DNA of 64,000 nucleotides from an uncultured Pelagibacteraceae bacterium (GTDB taxonomy: Bacteria > Pseudomonadota > Alphaproteobacteria > Pelagibacterales > Pelagibacteraceae), in the NCBI GenBank assembly GCA_902599605.1, contig CACKFV010000002.1, positions 19,236 to 83,235 of the forward strand, in the 5' to 3' direction. Below are positions 40,338 through 51,511 of the stretch, piece after piece. Below the pieces are notes generated by a model. That model saw only the letters and a list, made by a program, of their open reading frames with translations, made no database searches and was not told the origin of the DNA. A program made the position numbers and the translations under genes. The stretch's first letter is position 1. Every line of letters begins with the position of its first letter.

Positions 40338-42101
40338 ATGGAAAAAAATTTATACATTGATGCTTCGCATCCAGATGAAACACGTGTTGTTCTTAAAGAA
40401 AACGGAAATATTGAAGACTACGAATATGAAGGTATAAAAAATACTCTCATAAAAAACAATATTTATTTAGGAAAAGTAAGTAGGATAGAACCATCTCTTC
40501 AAGCTGCGTTTGTTGATTTTGGAAGAGAAAGACATGGATTTTTATCTTTTAACGACATTCAGTCTGATTATTACCAGATACCTACAAATGATTTAGAAAA
40601 AATAAAAGAGGAAGAAAAAAAAGTAAGAGAAGAATTAGCCAAACAAAGTGAAGAAGATGAAATTGATAATGAAAAAAGTGATAATGATGCTGTTGAAAAA
40701 AAACCAGAGGAAGAAAATCAAAATGAGGGAAATATAAAATTAAGTAGAGCTCCTTCCAAAAGATATAAAATTCAAGAAGTTATAAAACCAAATCAAGTTA
40801 TATTAGTTCAAGTATTGAAAGATGAGAGGGGTTTAAAAGGTGCAGCACTTTCAACTTTTATATCTATCGCAGGCAAATATATAGTTTTAATGCCAAACAC
40901 TCCAAAAGGTGGAGGTATTTCAAGGAAAATTTTTAACTCCGGTGAAAGGAAAAAAATAAGGTTAATTCTTAATGAAATAACTATTCCAAAAGAAATGGGA
41001 TTGATCGTAAGAACTGCTGGATCAAACAAAAGTAAGAATGATATCAATTATGATCTTCAAAGTTTAATAAAGTCATGGGAAACAATTAAAGAAAACGCAA
41101 TGAACTCTATCGCACCGAAATTAATCCACCAAGAAAGTGATATTATTAAGAGAACTTTAAGAGATATATACGATGATGAAACTCAAAATATAATTGTAGA
41201 TGGTAACGAAGGGTATCAAAAAGCAAAAAATTTTATGAAAATTTTAATGCCCAGTCATGTAAAAAAAATTAAAAAATATAGAGACAAAGTCCCATTATTT
41301 ATAAAGGAAAACATTGAGAACAAATTAAATGATATTTACGACACACAAGTTAAATTGTCTTCTGGAGGATATTTAGTTATCAATCCCACAGAAGCCCTAG
41401 TTTCAATAGATGTCAACTCTGGAAGATCAATTAAACAAAAAAATGTCGAAAGCACAGCTCTTGATACAAATCTTGAGGCAGCAGAAGAAATTGCAAGACA
41501 AATAAAAATAAGAGACCTATCTGGACTTATCATTATTGACTTTATAGACATGATGAGCTTTGGTAATCGAAGACAAGTTGAAAGAAGATTAAAGGAAAGG
41601 TGCAGAAAAGATAGAGCAAGAATTCAAATTGGAAGAATTAGTAGCTTTGGGTTGCTAGAAATGTCACGTCAAAGATTAAGAGAAAGTAGTGTTCAGTGGA
41701 ATATATCATTAACAAACGAGTCATTTGCTCAAAAAGTTATGAAAACTGTTGAGATTAATGCTATTAAGAATAAATCAAAATTAGTTCAAATCACAGTGCC
41801 TGAAAAAATTAAAAATTTTCTCAAAGACAATTTTAAAGAAGATATACTCTATATTGAGAAAAAAAATAAAATTAAGTTAACTTTTGTGGGGGATTTATCC
41901 CTTTTAGTTCCTGAGTATAAAATCGAATTTTTTAACAAAAGCAAAAAAGTTTTAGAGAAGCTTGAAAATACAGTAGAGCTTAAAAAAATTACAGTTGAAA
42001 ATAAAATTGAAAAGAATTTAAAAAGCAAGCCAAAATTTAAATCGAAAGGCTATAAAAAGAAAAAATTTTACAGAAAAAATAAAAGTAAAAGGCCTAGATA
42101 A
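40338..42101 (+). CDS. rne: ribonuclease E/G family protein
   Basis: [50 protein letters not shown]. Confidence 0.93.
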   Translation: MEKNLYIDASHPDETRVVLKENGNIEDYEYEGIKNTLIKNNIYLGKVSRIEPSLQAAFVDFGRERHGFLSFNDIQSDYYQIPTNDLEKIKEEEKKVREELAKQSEEDEIDNEKSDNDAVEKKPEEENQNEGNIKLSRAPSKRYKIQEVIKPNQVILVQVLKDERGLKGAALSTFISIAGKYIVLMPNTPKGGGISRKIFNSGERKKIRLILNEITIPKEMGLIVRTAGSNKSKNDINYDLQSLIKSWETIKENAMNSIAPKLIHQESDIIKRTLRDIYDDETQNIIVDGNEGYQKAKNFMKILMPSHVKKIKKYRDKVPLFIKENIENKLNDIYDTQVKLSSGGYLVINPTEALVSIDVNSGRSIKQKNVESTALDTNLEAAEEIARQIKIRDLSGLIIIDFIDMMSFGNRRQVERRLKERCRKDRARIQIGRISSFGLLEMSRQRLRESSVQWNISLTNESFAQKVMKTVEINAIKNKSKLVQITVPEKIKNFLKDNFKEDILYIEKKNKIKLTFVGDLSLLVPEYKIEFFNKSKKVLEKLENTVELKKITVENKIEKNLKSKPKFKSKGYKKKKFYRKNKSKRPR

Positions 42102-42864
42102 TACCTTTATTAGTTGTTGAAGGAGATCCATGTAATGTTTTTGAAATTCTTCCAGATACAAATGACTTTCTTCCAGCAATAACTGCAAACTTCATGGCTT
42201 CAGCCATTTCAAATGGTTTCTTTGCTTTAGCAATAGCTGTATTTATCAAAACCCCATCACAACCTAATTCCATTGCAATAGTAGCATCGGAGGCTTGACC
42301 AATACCAGCATCAATAATAACAGGTAGTTTAGTCTGATTTCTTATTATTTTTATATTTGTGTAATTTTGAATTCCTAATCCGGATCCTATAGGTGCTGCT
42401 AATGGCATAATCGCAACTGCACCTGAATCTTCTAAACGTTTTGCCATCAGTGGATCATCACTACAGTAAACCATAACTTTAAATCCTTCTTTTGATAAAG
42501 TTTCTGTTGATCTCAAAGTTTCAATCATATCTGGAAATAAATTTTTTTTATCACCTAAAACTTCAAGTTTTACTAATTTCCAGCCCCCTATTTCTCTTGC
42601 TAATCGCAAGGTCCTTAGTGCATCTTCTGATGTAAAACATCCAGCTGTGTTTGGAAGATAAGTTATCTTTTTGGGATCAATATAATCCATCAATAAAGGT
42701 TTATTTTTATCAACTATATTTACTCTTCTAACTGCTACAGTAACTATTTCGGCACCTGAATATTTAATTGCTTTTGCGCATTCTGAAAAATTTTTATATT
42801 TTCCAGTACCAACAATTAATCTAGACTTAAATTTTTTACTAGCAATTTTTAAAAAATCTTTCAC
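42094..42864 (-). CDS. thiG: thiazole synthase
   Basis: [37 protein letters not shown]. Confidence 0.95.
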   Translation of the reverse strand: MKDFLKIASKKFKSRLIVGTGKYKNFSECAKAIKYSGAEIVTVAVRRVNIVDKNKPLLMDYIDPKKITYLPNTAGCFTSEDALRTLRLAREIGGWKLVKLEVLGDKKNLFPDMIETLRSTETLSKEGFKVMVYCSDDPLMAKRLEDSGAVAIMPLAAPIGSGLGIQNYTNIKIIRNQTKLPVIIDAGIGQASDATIAMELGCDGVLINTAIAKAKKPFEMAEAMKFAVIAGRKSFVSGRISKTLHGSPSTTNKGII

Positions 42865-43082
42865 TACCCCCCTCCAATAAAATGCACTATTTCAATCTTA
42901 TCTTTATTCTTTAAATATAAATTTTTTATTGTTTTCTTATTTATTATTTCTTTATTCAATTCAATGGCGACTTTATCTGTTGATAATTTTAAAGACCTCA
43001 TTAAATCATAAACTGATGTTGTCTTTTGTAAAGATCTCGACTTTCCGTTCAAAATAATTTTGATTTTTTTGGTTTTTTTCAT
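42864..43082 (-). CDS. thiS: sulfur carrier protein ThiS
   Basis: Small ubiquitin-like protein ending HFIGGG, adjacent to thiG. Confidence 0.9.
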   Translation of the reverse strand: MKKTKKIKIILNGKSRSLQKTTSVYDLMRSLKLSTDKVAIELNKEIINKKTIKNLYLKNKDKIEIVHFIGGG

Positions 43083-43094
43083 TATGTATAACTT

Positions 43095-43541
43095 ATGAGT
43101 TTAAATATACTTTTTCTAAATGGTCCAAATCTTAATCTATTAGGTCAAAGAGAACAATCACAATATGGTTCTATAACTTATGAAGAATTAAAAAAAAAAT
43201 GCGAAGAAAAATGTAAAGAACTTAATCTTAAAGTTGAATTTATTCAATCGAATGTCGAAGGTGAAATGGTATCTATAATACAATCAGCAAATGAAAAATT
43301 TGAGGGGATAATCATAAATGCTGCCGCATTTACTCATACATCTGTAGCTATCAGAGATGCATTAGAAATTTATAAAAAAAAGAAAATAGAGGTCCATATT
43401 TCAAATATTTACAAAAGGGAGGAATTTAGACAAAAATCACTAATAAGTGATGTAGTAAATGGTGGGATTTTTGGTCTTGGAAGTGAAGGATATATTTTAG
43501 CCATAATAGCAATGCATAAACTCTTAAAAAATGAAAATTAA
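43095..43541 (+). CDS. aroQ: type II 3-dehydroquinate dehydratase
   Basis: FLNGPNLNLLGQREQSQYG, INAAAFTHTSVAIRDAL, EVHISNIYKREEFR. Confidence 0.96.
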   Translation: MSLNILFLNGPNLNLLGQREQSQYGSITYEELKKKCEEKCKELNLKVEFIQSNVEGEMVSIIQSANEKFEGIIINAAAFTHTSVAIRDALEIYKKKKIEVHISNIYKREEFRQKSLISDVVNGGIFGLGSEGYILAIIAMHKLLKNEN

Positions 43542-43947
43542 TAAAAAATTGATTAAAGAGCTAGTTGATAACTTAGAGGAATTTAAGCTTACTGAACTTG
43601 AATACTCTGAAAAAGATATAAAGATAAAAGTTTCTAGGAAGACCAAAATAAGTCAAAACATATTGCCAGAAGTTACAATAGAAAAAAATAATAAAAAAAT
43701 AGAGACTATAATTGGAACTGAGATAAAATCTCCAATTATAGGAACAGCTTATTTAGCGCCTGAACCAGGAGCAAAAAAATTTGTAGAAACTGGAAAAAAA
43801 ATTAAAAAAGGCGATACTGTCATGATAGTTGAAGCTATGAAAACGATGAACCATGTCCCTTCCCCTAAAGATGGTGTTGTTAAGAGCGTAAATGTTGAAG
43901 ACGGTCAACCTGTCGAATATGGTCAGACTCTAGTGATAATCGATTGA
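43531..43947 (+). CDS. accB: biotin carboxyl carrier protein of acetyl-CoA carboxylase
   Basis: C-terminal VEAMKTMNHVPSPKDG biotinyl motif. Confidence 0.94.
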   Translation: MKINKKLIKELVDNLEEFKLTELEYSEKDIKIKVSRKTKISQNILPEVTIEKNNKKIETIIGTEIKSPIIGTAYLAPEPGAKKFVETGKKIKKGDTVMIVEAMKTMNHVPSPKDGVVKSVNVEDGQPVEYGQTLVIID

Positions 43948-43951
43948 AAAG

Positions 43952-45289
43952 ATGTTCAAAAAAATTTTAATAGCTAATAGAGGTGAAATAGCTGTTAGAA
44001 TTATCAGAGCATGTAAAGAGTGGGGAATACAAACAGTTGCTATACATTCAGATGTAGATAAAGAAAGTATGCATGTTAAATTAGCTGATGAAAGTGTTTG
44101 TGTTGGTTCACATCAACCTGCAAACAGTTATTTAAACATTCCAGCAATATTATCTGCAATAGAAATAACTAATTCCGAAGCAGTTCATCCAGGTTATGGA
44201 TTTTTATCAGAAAATTTTAATTTTGCTAGTATGCTTGAAGAAAACAACATAAAATTTATTGGGCCTTCTTCAAAACTTATTAAAATGATGGGCGATAAAA
44301 TCGAAGCAAAGAAAATTGCAAAAAAATATGGTTTACCTGTTATTGAGGGTTCTGAAGGTGGTATTTCAGATTTAGAAAGTGGTAAAAAATTAGCCAAAGA
44401 AATTGGTTTTCCAATCCTAATAAAAGCTGCTGGTGGAGGTGGCGGTAAAGGAATGAAGATTGTTAGGTCTGAAAAAGAATTTGATAACTTATTTTTGACA
44501 GCTAAATCAGAAGCAAAAAAGTTTTTTGCAAATGACGAAGTGTATATTGAAAAATTTTTTCAAAATCCACGTCACATTGAAGTTCAAGTGCTCTCAGGAA
44601 AAAATCATACAGTTCATTTGCATGAAAGAGATTGCTCTGTTCAAAGACGACATCAAAAATTAATTGAGGAAACACCAAGTCCTGTTTTAACTGATGAAAT
44701 TCGTAAAGACCTCTTTGATAGGACTGTTAATATGGTATCTAAAATTGGTTACGAAGGAGCTGGAACGGTAGAGTTTATTTATGAAGATGGTAAATTTTAT
44801 TTTTTGGAAATGAATACGCGGGTTCAAGTTGAGCATCCTGTGACTGAAATGGTCACTGGAATAGATATTATTAAAGAACAAATATGGATTGCATATACAG
44901 GAAATACTGCCTTAGAACAGTCTGACATCAACCCGAGAGGTCATGCTATTGAGTGTAGAATAAACGCAGAAGACCCGAGTAGAAATTTTCAGCCTTCACC
45001 CGGATTAATTGGAATGTGTCATCAACCATCTGGGTTTAGAACAAGAGTAGATAGTTCAATTTACCAAGGTTTTAAAGTAACACCCTATTATGATAGTATG
45101 GTATGTAAGCTGATATGCCATGGAAGAAACAGAACAGAGGCAATACAGCGAACCTTAAGATCCTTAGATGAATTTGTCATAGAGGGAATTACAACAACAA
45201 TAAAATTACACAAAAAACTTTTAAATCACGAAAAATTTATTCAGTCAAAATTTAATGTAACTTGGCTGGACAACGAAAAAATTGTTTAA
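43952..45289 (+). CDS. accC: acetyl-CoA carboxylase biotin carboxylase
   Basis: KILIANRGEIAVRIIRACKE, GGGGKGMKIV, MNTRVQVEHPVTE. Confidence 0.97.
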   Translation: MFKKILIANRGEIAVRIIRACKEWGIQTVAIHSDVDKESMHVKLADESVCVGSHQPANSYLNIPAILSAIEITNSEAVHPGYGFLSENFNFASMLEENNIKFIGPSSKLIKMMGDKIEAKKIAKKYGLPVIEGSEGGISDLESGKKLAKEIGFPILIKAAGGGGGKGMKIVRSEKEFDNLFLTAKSEAKKFFANDEVYIEKFFQNPRHIEVQVLSGKNHTVHLHERDCSVQRRHQKLIEETPSPVLTDEIRKDLFDRTVNMVSKIGYEGAGTVEFIYEDGKFYFLEMNTRVQVEHPVTEMVTGIDIIKEQIWIAYTGNTALEQSDINPRGHAIECRINAEDPSRNFQPSPGLIGMCHQPSGFRTRVDSSIYQGFKVTPYYDSMVCKLICHGRNRTEAIQRTLRSLDEFVIEGITTTIKLHKKLLNHEKFIQSKFNVTWLDNEKIV

Positions 45290-45693
45290 TAACATTTTAA
45301 AATCCACAAATCGTAAACTGGATGATCAAAAACTTGGATCGAAGGACTAGATGAAAAAGTCCATCCATTAAAAACAAAAACTTCATCATTATTAGAATTT
45401 TTACTGTCTTTCACTTGAAGATAAGTAGTTATTTCTGGATTATCATCAAATTTAGAATTTTTACATTTCAAAACTTTAATTTCTAAATTCTTATATATTA
45501 AACTTTCACCGATATTTAATTTTAACAATTTACTTTTTGAACTAAGTTTATCTAAAATTCTGATATCGATTTTTTTTCCAAAATAATCGAGATCATCAGC
45601 TTGTACAAGAATTATTGTTAAAAGAAAAAAGAAAATTGAGATTATTGATATTTTACTCTTTCCAGGATCTATATTTTTTATTTTCATTTTCAC
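45286..45693 (-). CDS. DUF2155 domain-containing protein
   Basis: FNGWTFSSSPSIQVFDHPVYDLWILKC pattern, adjacent to NDUFA12-like gene. Confidence 0.85.
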   Translation of the reverse strand: MKMKIKNIDPGKSKISIISIFFFLLTIILVQADDLDYFGKKIDIRILDKLSSKSKLLKLNIGESLIYKNLEIKVLKCKNSKFDDNPEITTYLQVKDSKNSNNDEVFVFNGWTFSSSPSIQVFDHPVYDLWILKCY

Positions 45694-46009
45694 TTTTTTT
45701 GGGGTGATAGGCTTTATCTGTTCCGGTAAGATTAGGTTTATGAGACTTTTGCCAAGAAAATTTTTTTTGATCTTGGACTTTTTCTATTTTGTTTTTTGTA
45801 AAATGTATCCAAGAAAACCATTCATTAGGTATTTTTGTTGAATCCACTTCACCATTATATATGACCCATCTTCTGCCATTTTTACTCTCATAATATTTGT
45901 TACCGTATTCATCTTTACCAATGAATTTTCCTTTAAAAAAAGTGTGAAGTCTTGTGCCTAGAGTTTGATGATTCCACCAAGTAAAAATTTGTTTAAATAG
46001 AGTCAACAT
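45653..46009 (-). CDS. NADH:ubiquinone oxidoreductase NDUFA12 (B17.2)-like subunit
   Basis: TLGTRLHTFFKGKFIGKDEYGNKYYESKNGRRWVIYNGEVDSTKIPNEWFSWIH. Confidence 0.92.
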   Translation of the reverse strand: MLTLFKQIFTWWNHQTLGTRLHTFFKGKFIGKDEYGNKYYESKNGRRWVIYNGEVDSTKIPNEWFSWIHFTKNKIEKVQDQKKFSWQKSHKPNLTGTDKAYHPKKSENENKKYRSWKE

Positions 46010-46119
46010 AAAAAATTAATTTTTTTTCAATTTTAAATTGTAAAAAATAAATTAGACTAAAAATTAATTTTGTATATACAATAGAATCTTTAATACTCAA
46101 AACAAATAAGGAAATTATT

Positions 46120-46950
46120 ATGGCAAAATATCTCGTTGAAACCTTTTATACCTGCACTTTTAAAGTCAGTCACTACCTTGATAAAATAGATGAAAAAGAA
46201 TTAGAAAATCTTGAAAAAAAAGAGGATGGAAAATTTGAAATATTGGATATGAAAATTGATAATCGAAAAACAAAAAATTTAGAAAAGAGTCTCAAAACAG
46301 TAAATAATCTAAGTGATAAAGAAAAACAAGTCCAGAAAGTAAGCAAAATTGATGATAACAAAAATATGAATAATACTTTTGTTAAAAATTTAAATGAATC
46401 AGTAAATAAAAGATTTGGTATGCCCGACAGAAGAAAAGGTTATATTCAAAAAGCTACCATAGGAGATCATAAGGTTTATTTACATACTGGTGAATATGAG
46501 GACGGGAAGATTGGGGAAATTTTTATAGATACTAGTAAAGAAGGCGAGCTAGTTAAAGCTTTGATGAATAATTTTGCAATAGCTATATCTTTGGGTTTGC
46601 AGTATGGCGTCCCATTAGATGAATTTGTAAATGCTTATGTAGATACAAAATTTGAACCTTCGGGAAAAGTTTATGGTAATGATAGAATTCTTTCTGCTTC
46701 ATCTATTTTAGATTATATATTTAGAGAACTTGCTATTTCCTACTTAAATAGAGAGGATCTTGCTCACACACCTTCAATTGGTAGATCGGACAAAATGGAT
46801 GAAAAAAATACAGTTGCTATGAGTGATGAAAATAACGAATTAATTAAAATAGTCAAAGATATCACCAGCAAGGGTTTTGTAAGAAATGATTATAAAAGAA
46901 AACTTATTGACTTATCTGATATAAGAATAAATCTTAAGGGTAAAAAATAA
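46120..46950 (+). CDS. TSCPD-domain protein resembling the C-terminus of vitamin B12-dependent ribonucleotide reductase
   Basis: [82 protein letters not shown]. Confidence 0.85.
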   Translation: MAKYLVETFYTCTFKVSHYLDKIDEKELENLEKKEDGKFEILDMKIDNRKTKNLEKSLKTVNNLSDKEKQVQKVSKIDDNKNMNNTFVKNLNESVNKRFGMPDRRKGYIQKATIGDHKVYLHTGEYEDGKIGEIFIDTSKEGELVKALMNNFAIAISLGLQYGVPLDEFVNAYVDTKFEPSGKVYGNDRILSASSILDYIFRELAISYLNREDLAHTPSIGRSDKMDEKNTVAMSDENNELIKIVKDITSKGFVRNDYKRKLIDLSDIRINLKGKK

Positions 46951-48738
46951 TTACTTTTTTTTTGTAATTGAAAGCTGAAGTTCTTTTAATTGTTCCGCGT
47001 TAACTTCAGATGGTGCCATCATCATTAGATCTTGAGCGTTCTGGTTCATTGGGAACATTGTTACCTCTCTAATATTAGCTTCATTTGCAAGAAGCATTAC
47101 TATTCTATCAATTCCTGGAGCTATTCCACCATGAGGAGGTGCACCATAACTTAGTGCATTTATCATTCCACTAAATTTACTATCTACATCTTTTTTTTTG
47201 TATCCGGCTATTTCAAAAAGTTTATACATTAATTCTGGAATATGATTTCTAATCGCGCCAGAAGATAATTCTATTCCATTGCAAACAATATCATATTGAT
47301 ATGCCTTCATTTCTAATGGTTTGGAAAAATCAATATCTTTAATATCCCCTTGGGGCATTGAAAAGGGATTGTGACTAAATTTTAATTTTTTTGTCTTTTC
47401 ATCTATCTCGTACATAGGATAATCAATTATCCAACAAAACGAAAATATATCATTGGATATTAAGTTCAAATCCTCAGCAATTTTATTCCTTGCAAAAGAA
47501 AGAATTTTTTCAACATCTTTTTTTTGTCCACATGACATGAAAATACTGTCGCCAATTTCAGAATTAGTTAATTCTAAAATTTTTTCACAAGCTTCTGAAG
47601 AAAAAAATTTTCCAACAGGACCTTTACCTACAATTTTACTATTTTCCTCAATAAAGGAGAAATATGCTAAACCGCCTGAACCTTCTTTCTTAGCCCAATT
47701 ATCAATATTGTCAAAAAAGCTTCTTGGTTTATCTTTCGTATTCTTTGTAATGATTGCTTTTACAACTTTTCCTTTTGAAACCTCTTTTTTAAAAATATCA
47801 AAATTAACGTCATCTCTGCTAAAAATTTCTGTAATATTCGAAATAATCAGAGGATTTCTGAGATCAGGTTTATCTGTTCCATATTTCTCAATTGCTTCTG
47901 AATATTTTATTCTAGGAAACTTTTTACTTGCTAGTTTTTTATTCGAAAATTCCTTAAATAACTTTAGAAACAGATTTTCAATTACTAAAAAAACATCTTC
48001 TTGTTCAACAAATGACATTTCTATATCCAGTTGATAAAATTCCCCAGGACTTCTGTCTGCTCTTGCATCCTCGTCTCTGAAGCAAGGCGCAATTTGAAAA
48101 TATTTATCAAATCCTGAAATCATTATTAGTTGTTTAAATTGTTGCGGTGCTTGAGGCAAAGCATAAAATTTTCCAGGATTTAATCTACTTGGAACAAGAA
48201 AGTCTCTTGCTCCTTCAGGACTTGATGAAGTTAATATGGGTGTTTGAAACTCTAAAAAATCCATCTTTTCCATTTCTTTTCTAATAAAAGAAATTACTTT
48301 TGATCTTAATATAATATTATTATGAATTTGTTTTCTTCTTAAATCTAGAAATCTATACTTAAGTCTTATCTCCTCAGAATATTCTTGATCACTAAAAACA
48401 GGTAGAGGTAACTCTTTTGTTTTTCCAATAATTTCGAATTTTTTAATAGCAACTTCAATCTCCCCTGTTAAAAGATCTTTATTAATTGTTTCTTTTGTTC
48501 TTTCTATAACTTTTCCATTAATTTTAATAACTGTTTCAAGTTGAAGCTTTTCCAATTCTTTAAAAAATTTGTTTTCTTTATCAATTACACATTGTGTTAT
48601 CCCATAATGATCTCTAAGATCAATGAAAAGAAGATTTCCATGATCTCTTTTTTTATTTATCCAGCCAGATAATACTACATCTTTTTTAGTAAATTTTTTT
48701 GTGAGTTCGCCACAAGTATGTGTTCTAAACTTATTCAA
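46951..48738 (-). CDS. aspS: aspartyl-tRNA synthetase
   Basis: GWINKKRDHGNLLFIDLRDHYG, PQAPQQFKQLIMISGFDKYFQIAPCFRDEDARADR, GIAPGIDRIVMLL. Confidence 0.97.
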   Translation of the reverse strand: MNKFRTHTCGELTKKFTKKDVVLSGWINKKRDHGNLLFIDLRDHYGITQCVIDKENKFFKELEKLQLETVIKINGKVIERTKETINKDLLTGEIEVAIKKFEIIGKTKELPLPVFSDQEYSEEIRLKYRFLDLRRKQIHNNIILRSKVISFIRKEMEKMDFLEFQTPILTSSSPEGARDFLVPSRLNPGKFYALPQAPQQFKQLIMISGFDKYFQIAPCFRDEDARADRSPGEFYQLDIEMSFVEQEDVFLVIENLFLKLFKEFSNKKLASKKFPRIKYSEAIEKYGTDKPDLRNPLIISNITEIFSRDDVNFDIFKKEVSKGKVVKAIITKNTKDKPRSFFDNIDNWAKKEGSGGLAYFSFIEENSKIVGKGPVGKFFSSEACEKILELTNSEIGDSIFMSCGQKKDVEKILSFARNKIAEDLNLISNDIFSFCWIIDYPMYEIDEKTKKLKFSHNPFSMPQGDIKDIDFSKPLEMKAYQYDIVCNGIELSSGAIRNHIPELMYKLFEIAGYKKKDVDSKFSGMINALSYGAPPHGGIAPGIDRIVMLLANEANIREVTMFPMNQNAQDLMMMAPSEVNAEQLKELQLSITKKK

Positions 48739-49415
48739 TTTGATACTCCTAAAATTTCTTTAATTATTTTTAAATTAATAGGTTTTTTTTTTTTTAAACT
48801 AATTTCGTCAATTGTACATATAAATTCCGAAATTTTTTCATAGGATCTAGCTATTCTTTTACAAATAAAATTTATGAGTTTCTTATCTAAAATTATTTGA
48901 CTATCTGAAAAATTCTTCACAATAAGTGCGTAAATAAGTTCATCATCTGGTTTATTAATTTTGGCACTAAGAATATTTTTAAACCTTGAATTTAAGTCCT
49001 CAAGTTTTGTCTCCATCTCATTAATAGCTTTCACTGATGTTATTAATAAGTATTTGTTTTCTTTTTCAACCGTATCTATTAAAGAGTAAGTTGTTTCCTC
49101 ATCGCATCTTTCATTGAAATCTTCAATTACAATATTTTGATATCCTTTAATTTTATCGAATATTTTTTCATTCAACTCTTTAAATTTTAATTTGATACTA
49201 TTTTCGTTTTTTAAAAAAATTTCCGATAAATGAGACTTGCCTGATTTTCGTTCACCATAAACATTTAATATTTTTTTTTCCCAATTAGGCCAACTTTTGA
49301 TTAAATTAAATGCAAAATAATTACATTCACTTACAAAAAAATCATTTTTATTAAAATTTGATAATTGCTCAAACTTAAATATTTCTTGCCTTAGGTCTCT
49401 TATCTTACTTTCCAT
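48735..49415 (-). CDS. hdaA: DnaA regulatory inactivator-like ATPase
   Basis: DnaA-like AAA+ with GERKSGKSHL Walker A and SRFKNILSAKI; no DNA-binding domain IV. Confidence 0.8.
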   Translation of the reverse strand: MESKIRDLRQEIFKFEQLSNFNKNDFFVSECNYFAFNLIKSWPNWEKKILNVYGERKSGKSHLSEIFLKNENSIKLKFKELNEKIFDKIKGYQNIVIEDFNERCDEETTYSLIDTVEKENKYLLITSVKAINEMETKLEDLNSRFKNILSAKINKPDDELIYALIVKNFSDSQIILDKKLINFICKRIARSYEKISEFICTIDEISLKKKKPINLKIIKEILGVSN

Positions 49416-50476
49416 AGTTCTTGATTAGTATCGATGTCGATATCTTTCTCTTTCATTAAGGTTAAAAATTGATTTGGATTACCATTAAAAATTATTTTAT
49501 AAATTGTATTATTATTATTAAAACTTGTAACGTAAAAGTTTGAAACTAAATCAAGCTGGGCTAAATAATTTTCAATTAATTGAATTTGTTTAACTTTTTT
49601 TGAATTAACAGAAATATTTATTGGGAGTTTGATTGAGGTATTAATTTGGTTATTTTGTTTCCAAATATCTTCAAAAAAAATCTTAGTTTTGTCAATAATA
49701 TTTAATAGTTGTAAATTATCTGAAATATCAACTTTTTTATAACTTTGATTTGAAATCTTTACTTTGCCTTCATAAAACATTTTTGAGAGTACTCTTAAAT
49801 TATTCTTGTTTTTAAAATATATTGCAACTATATAATCCTCCGTATCGTATTTTTTTACAATCTGATCAAATTTAAAATTTTCAATTGTATCTTTGTTTTC
49901 GTTAATTAACTTTAGATCGAGAATGTCTTCTTCATGCAATACATAATTTATTTGAGAAAAATTTTTTTTATCATCATTCCATTTTGTGTAGAACGGATTT
50001 CTGTCAAATAAAAGAGCGCTGTCTTCGTCATTATCTATAAGAATAAGTAAAGTCAGAAACTCTTTTTTTTTATACATTGATGGAAATATATTTTTCTTTT
50101 CAAAAAAATTTAAAATTTTAGGCTTATCAAAATTTACCTCGAAATTTGCTTGATAATTTTTATTTAGAAACTGTTCATTTGTAATAGTGAAAGAATCAAT
50201 AAGATATTTAATATCTTTTAATTGTGTATTTTTAATTTTGTTTTTATCATTAGAGGTTATTAAGCTATTTAAAAGAATATCAAAGGCTTCATCAAATGCT
50301 TTGTTGATAACTTTTTCCTTATTAAAATTAGAATTAAAAGGTTCTTCAATTTCTATGTCTTGAATTTTGAAAATTTTGCCAAAAGTATTAGTGTGAATAA
50401 AACTAATAAAAATTATTACAAATATAGTAAAAACTATATAAGATGAAGACTTCAAAAAATTTTTTTTTAAAAACAT
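49400..50476 (-). CDS. DUF2066-like exported protein
   Basis: Signal/TM anchor; AFDILLNSLI..., FEVNFDKPKILNFFEKKNI pattern; sits between hda and purM as in other proteobacteria. Confidence 0.6.
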   Translation of the reverse strand: MFLKKNFLKSSSYIVFTIFVIIFISFIHTNTFGKIFKIQDIEIEEPFNSNFNKEKVINKAFDEAFDILLNSLITSNDKNKIKNTQLKDIKYLIDSFTITNEQFLNKNYQANFEVNFDKPKILNFFEKKNIFPSMYKKKEFLTLLILIDNDEDSALLFDRNPFYTKWNDDKKNFSQINYVLHEEDILDLKLINENKDTIENFKFDQIVKKYDTEDYIVAIYFKNKNNLRVLSKMFYEGKVKISNQSYKKVDISDNLQLLNIIDKTKIFFEDIWKQNNQINTSIKLPINISVNSKKVKQIQLIENYLAQLDLVSNFYVTSFNNNNTIYKIIFNGNPNQFLTLMKEKDIDIDTNQELWKVR

Positions 50477-50484
50477 TTTAAATT

Positions 50485-51510
50485 ATGAAAAAATATAAAT
50501 TTACATATCAAAAAAGCGGAGTAAACATAAATGCATCTAATCAATTCATTAAATATATATCTAAATTAACCAAAAAAGGAAATTCTAAAAATAAATTTAA
50601 AAATATAGGTAGTTTTGGTTCAATAAACGAAATTCCAAAAAAATTTAATAATCCTCTACTGGTAAGTAGCACTGATGGTGTAGGAACTAAACTTGAAATA
50701 GCAAATATTTTAAATAAGTTTAATACAATTGGAATAGATTTGGTTGCAATGTGTGTAAATGATATTCTGGTACTTGGAGCAAAACCACTTTTTTTCTTAG
50801 ATTACATTTCAATTGATAAAATAAATTTAACAAAATTAAAAAAAATTATTAAAGGTATACATGAAGGTTGCAAAATGAGCGACTGCCAATTAGTGGGCGG
50901 AGAAACAGCTGAAATGCCAGGTACCTACTCTAAAAATAAATTTGATTTGGCTGGATTTTCTGTAGGACTTGTTAACAAGAATGATGTATTAAATAAGGAA
51001 AAGATAAAAGAAAATGATTTGATTTTAGCAATACCTTCTAGTGGTCTGCATTCAAATGGATATTCCTTATTAAGAGAAGTTTTAAAAAAAAAGAAAATCA
51101 ATATAAAAAAAAATAAATTTTTACGGAATGAAATATTAAAACCTACCAAAATATATGTTAGAGAAATTATGAATTTGCTTGATAGAAAATTGATTAATGG
51201 ATGTGCAAATATAACAGGTGGAGGTATTGGTGACAACATTGAAAGAGTATTACCAAAAAAACTTTGTGCAAGAATAGATTTAGAAAAAATAAAAACTTAT
51301 AAGATTTTTAGTTGGATCAACAAAAATGGTGTTTCTCAAAAAGAAATGCTCAAAACTTTTAATTGTGGCGTAGGTTTTTGTTTGATCGTTAAAAAAAATA
51401 ATTTTCATAAAATTTTAAAGTTTTTTTCCAAACAATACCGCCCCTACATAATTGGAGAGATAATTAAAAATAAGAGTAAAGTAAAATATACTAACAATAT
51501 ACGTTGGTAA
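50485..51510 (+). CDS. purM: phosphoribosylformylglycinamidine cyclo-ligase
   Basis: YQKSGVNINASN, STDGVGTKLEIA, GGETAEMPGTY, ITGGGIGDNIERVLP. Confidence 0.96.
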   Translation: MKKYKFTYQKSGVNINASNQFIKYISKLTKKGNSKNKFKNIGSFGSINEIPKKFNNPLLVSSTDGVGTKLEIANILNKFNTIGIDLVAMCVNDILVLGAKPLFFLDYISIDKINLTKLKKIIKGIHEGCKMSDCQLVGGETAEMPGTYSKNKFDLAGFSVGLVNKNDVLNKEKIKENDLILAIPSSGLHSNGYSLLREVLKKKKINIKKNKFLRNEILKPTKIYVREIMNLLDRKLINGCANITGGGIGDNIERVLPKKLCARIDLEKIKTYKIFSWINKNGVSQKEMLKTFNCGVGFCLIVKKNNFHKILKFFSKQYRPYIIGEIIKNKSKVKYTNNIRW

Positions 51511-51511
51511 T

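Noticed and set aside
40380-40389. CACGTG-containing palindrome (AACACGTGTT) in rne
   Set aside because: Does not match the parS flanks (needs GTTTCACGTGAAAC) and is within coding sequence.
47453-48034. 193-aa plus-strand ORF
   Set aside because: Antisense to aspS; composition consistent with a shadow ORF of an AT-rich gene.
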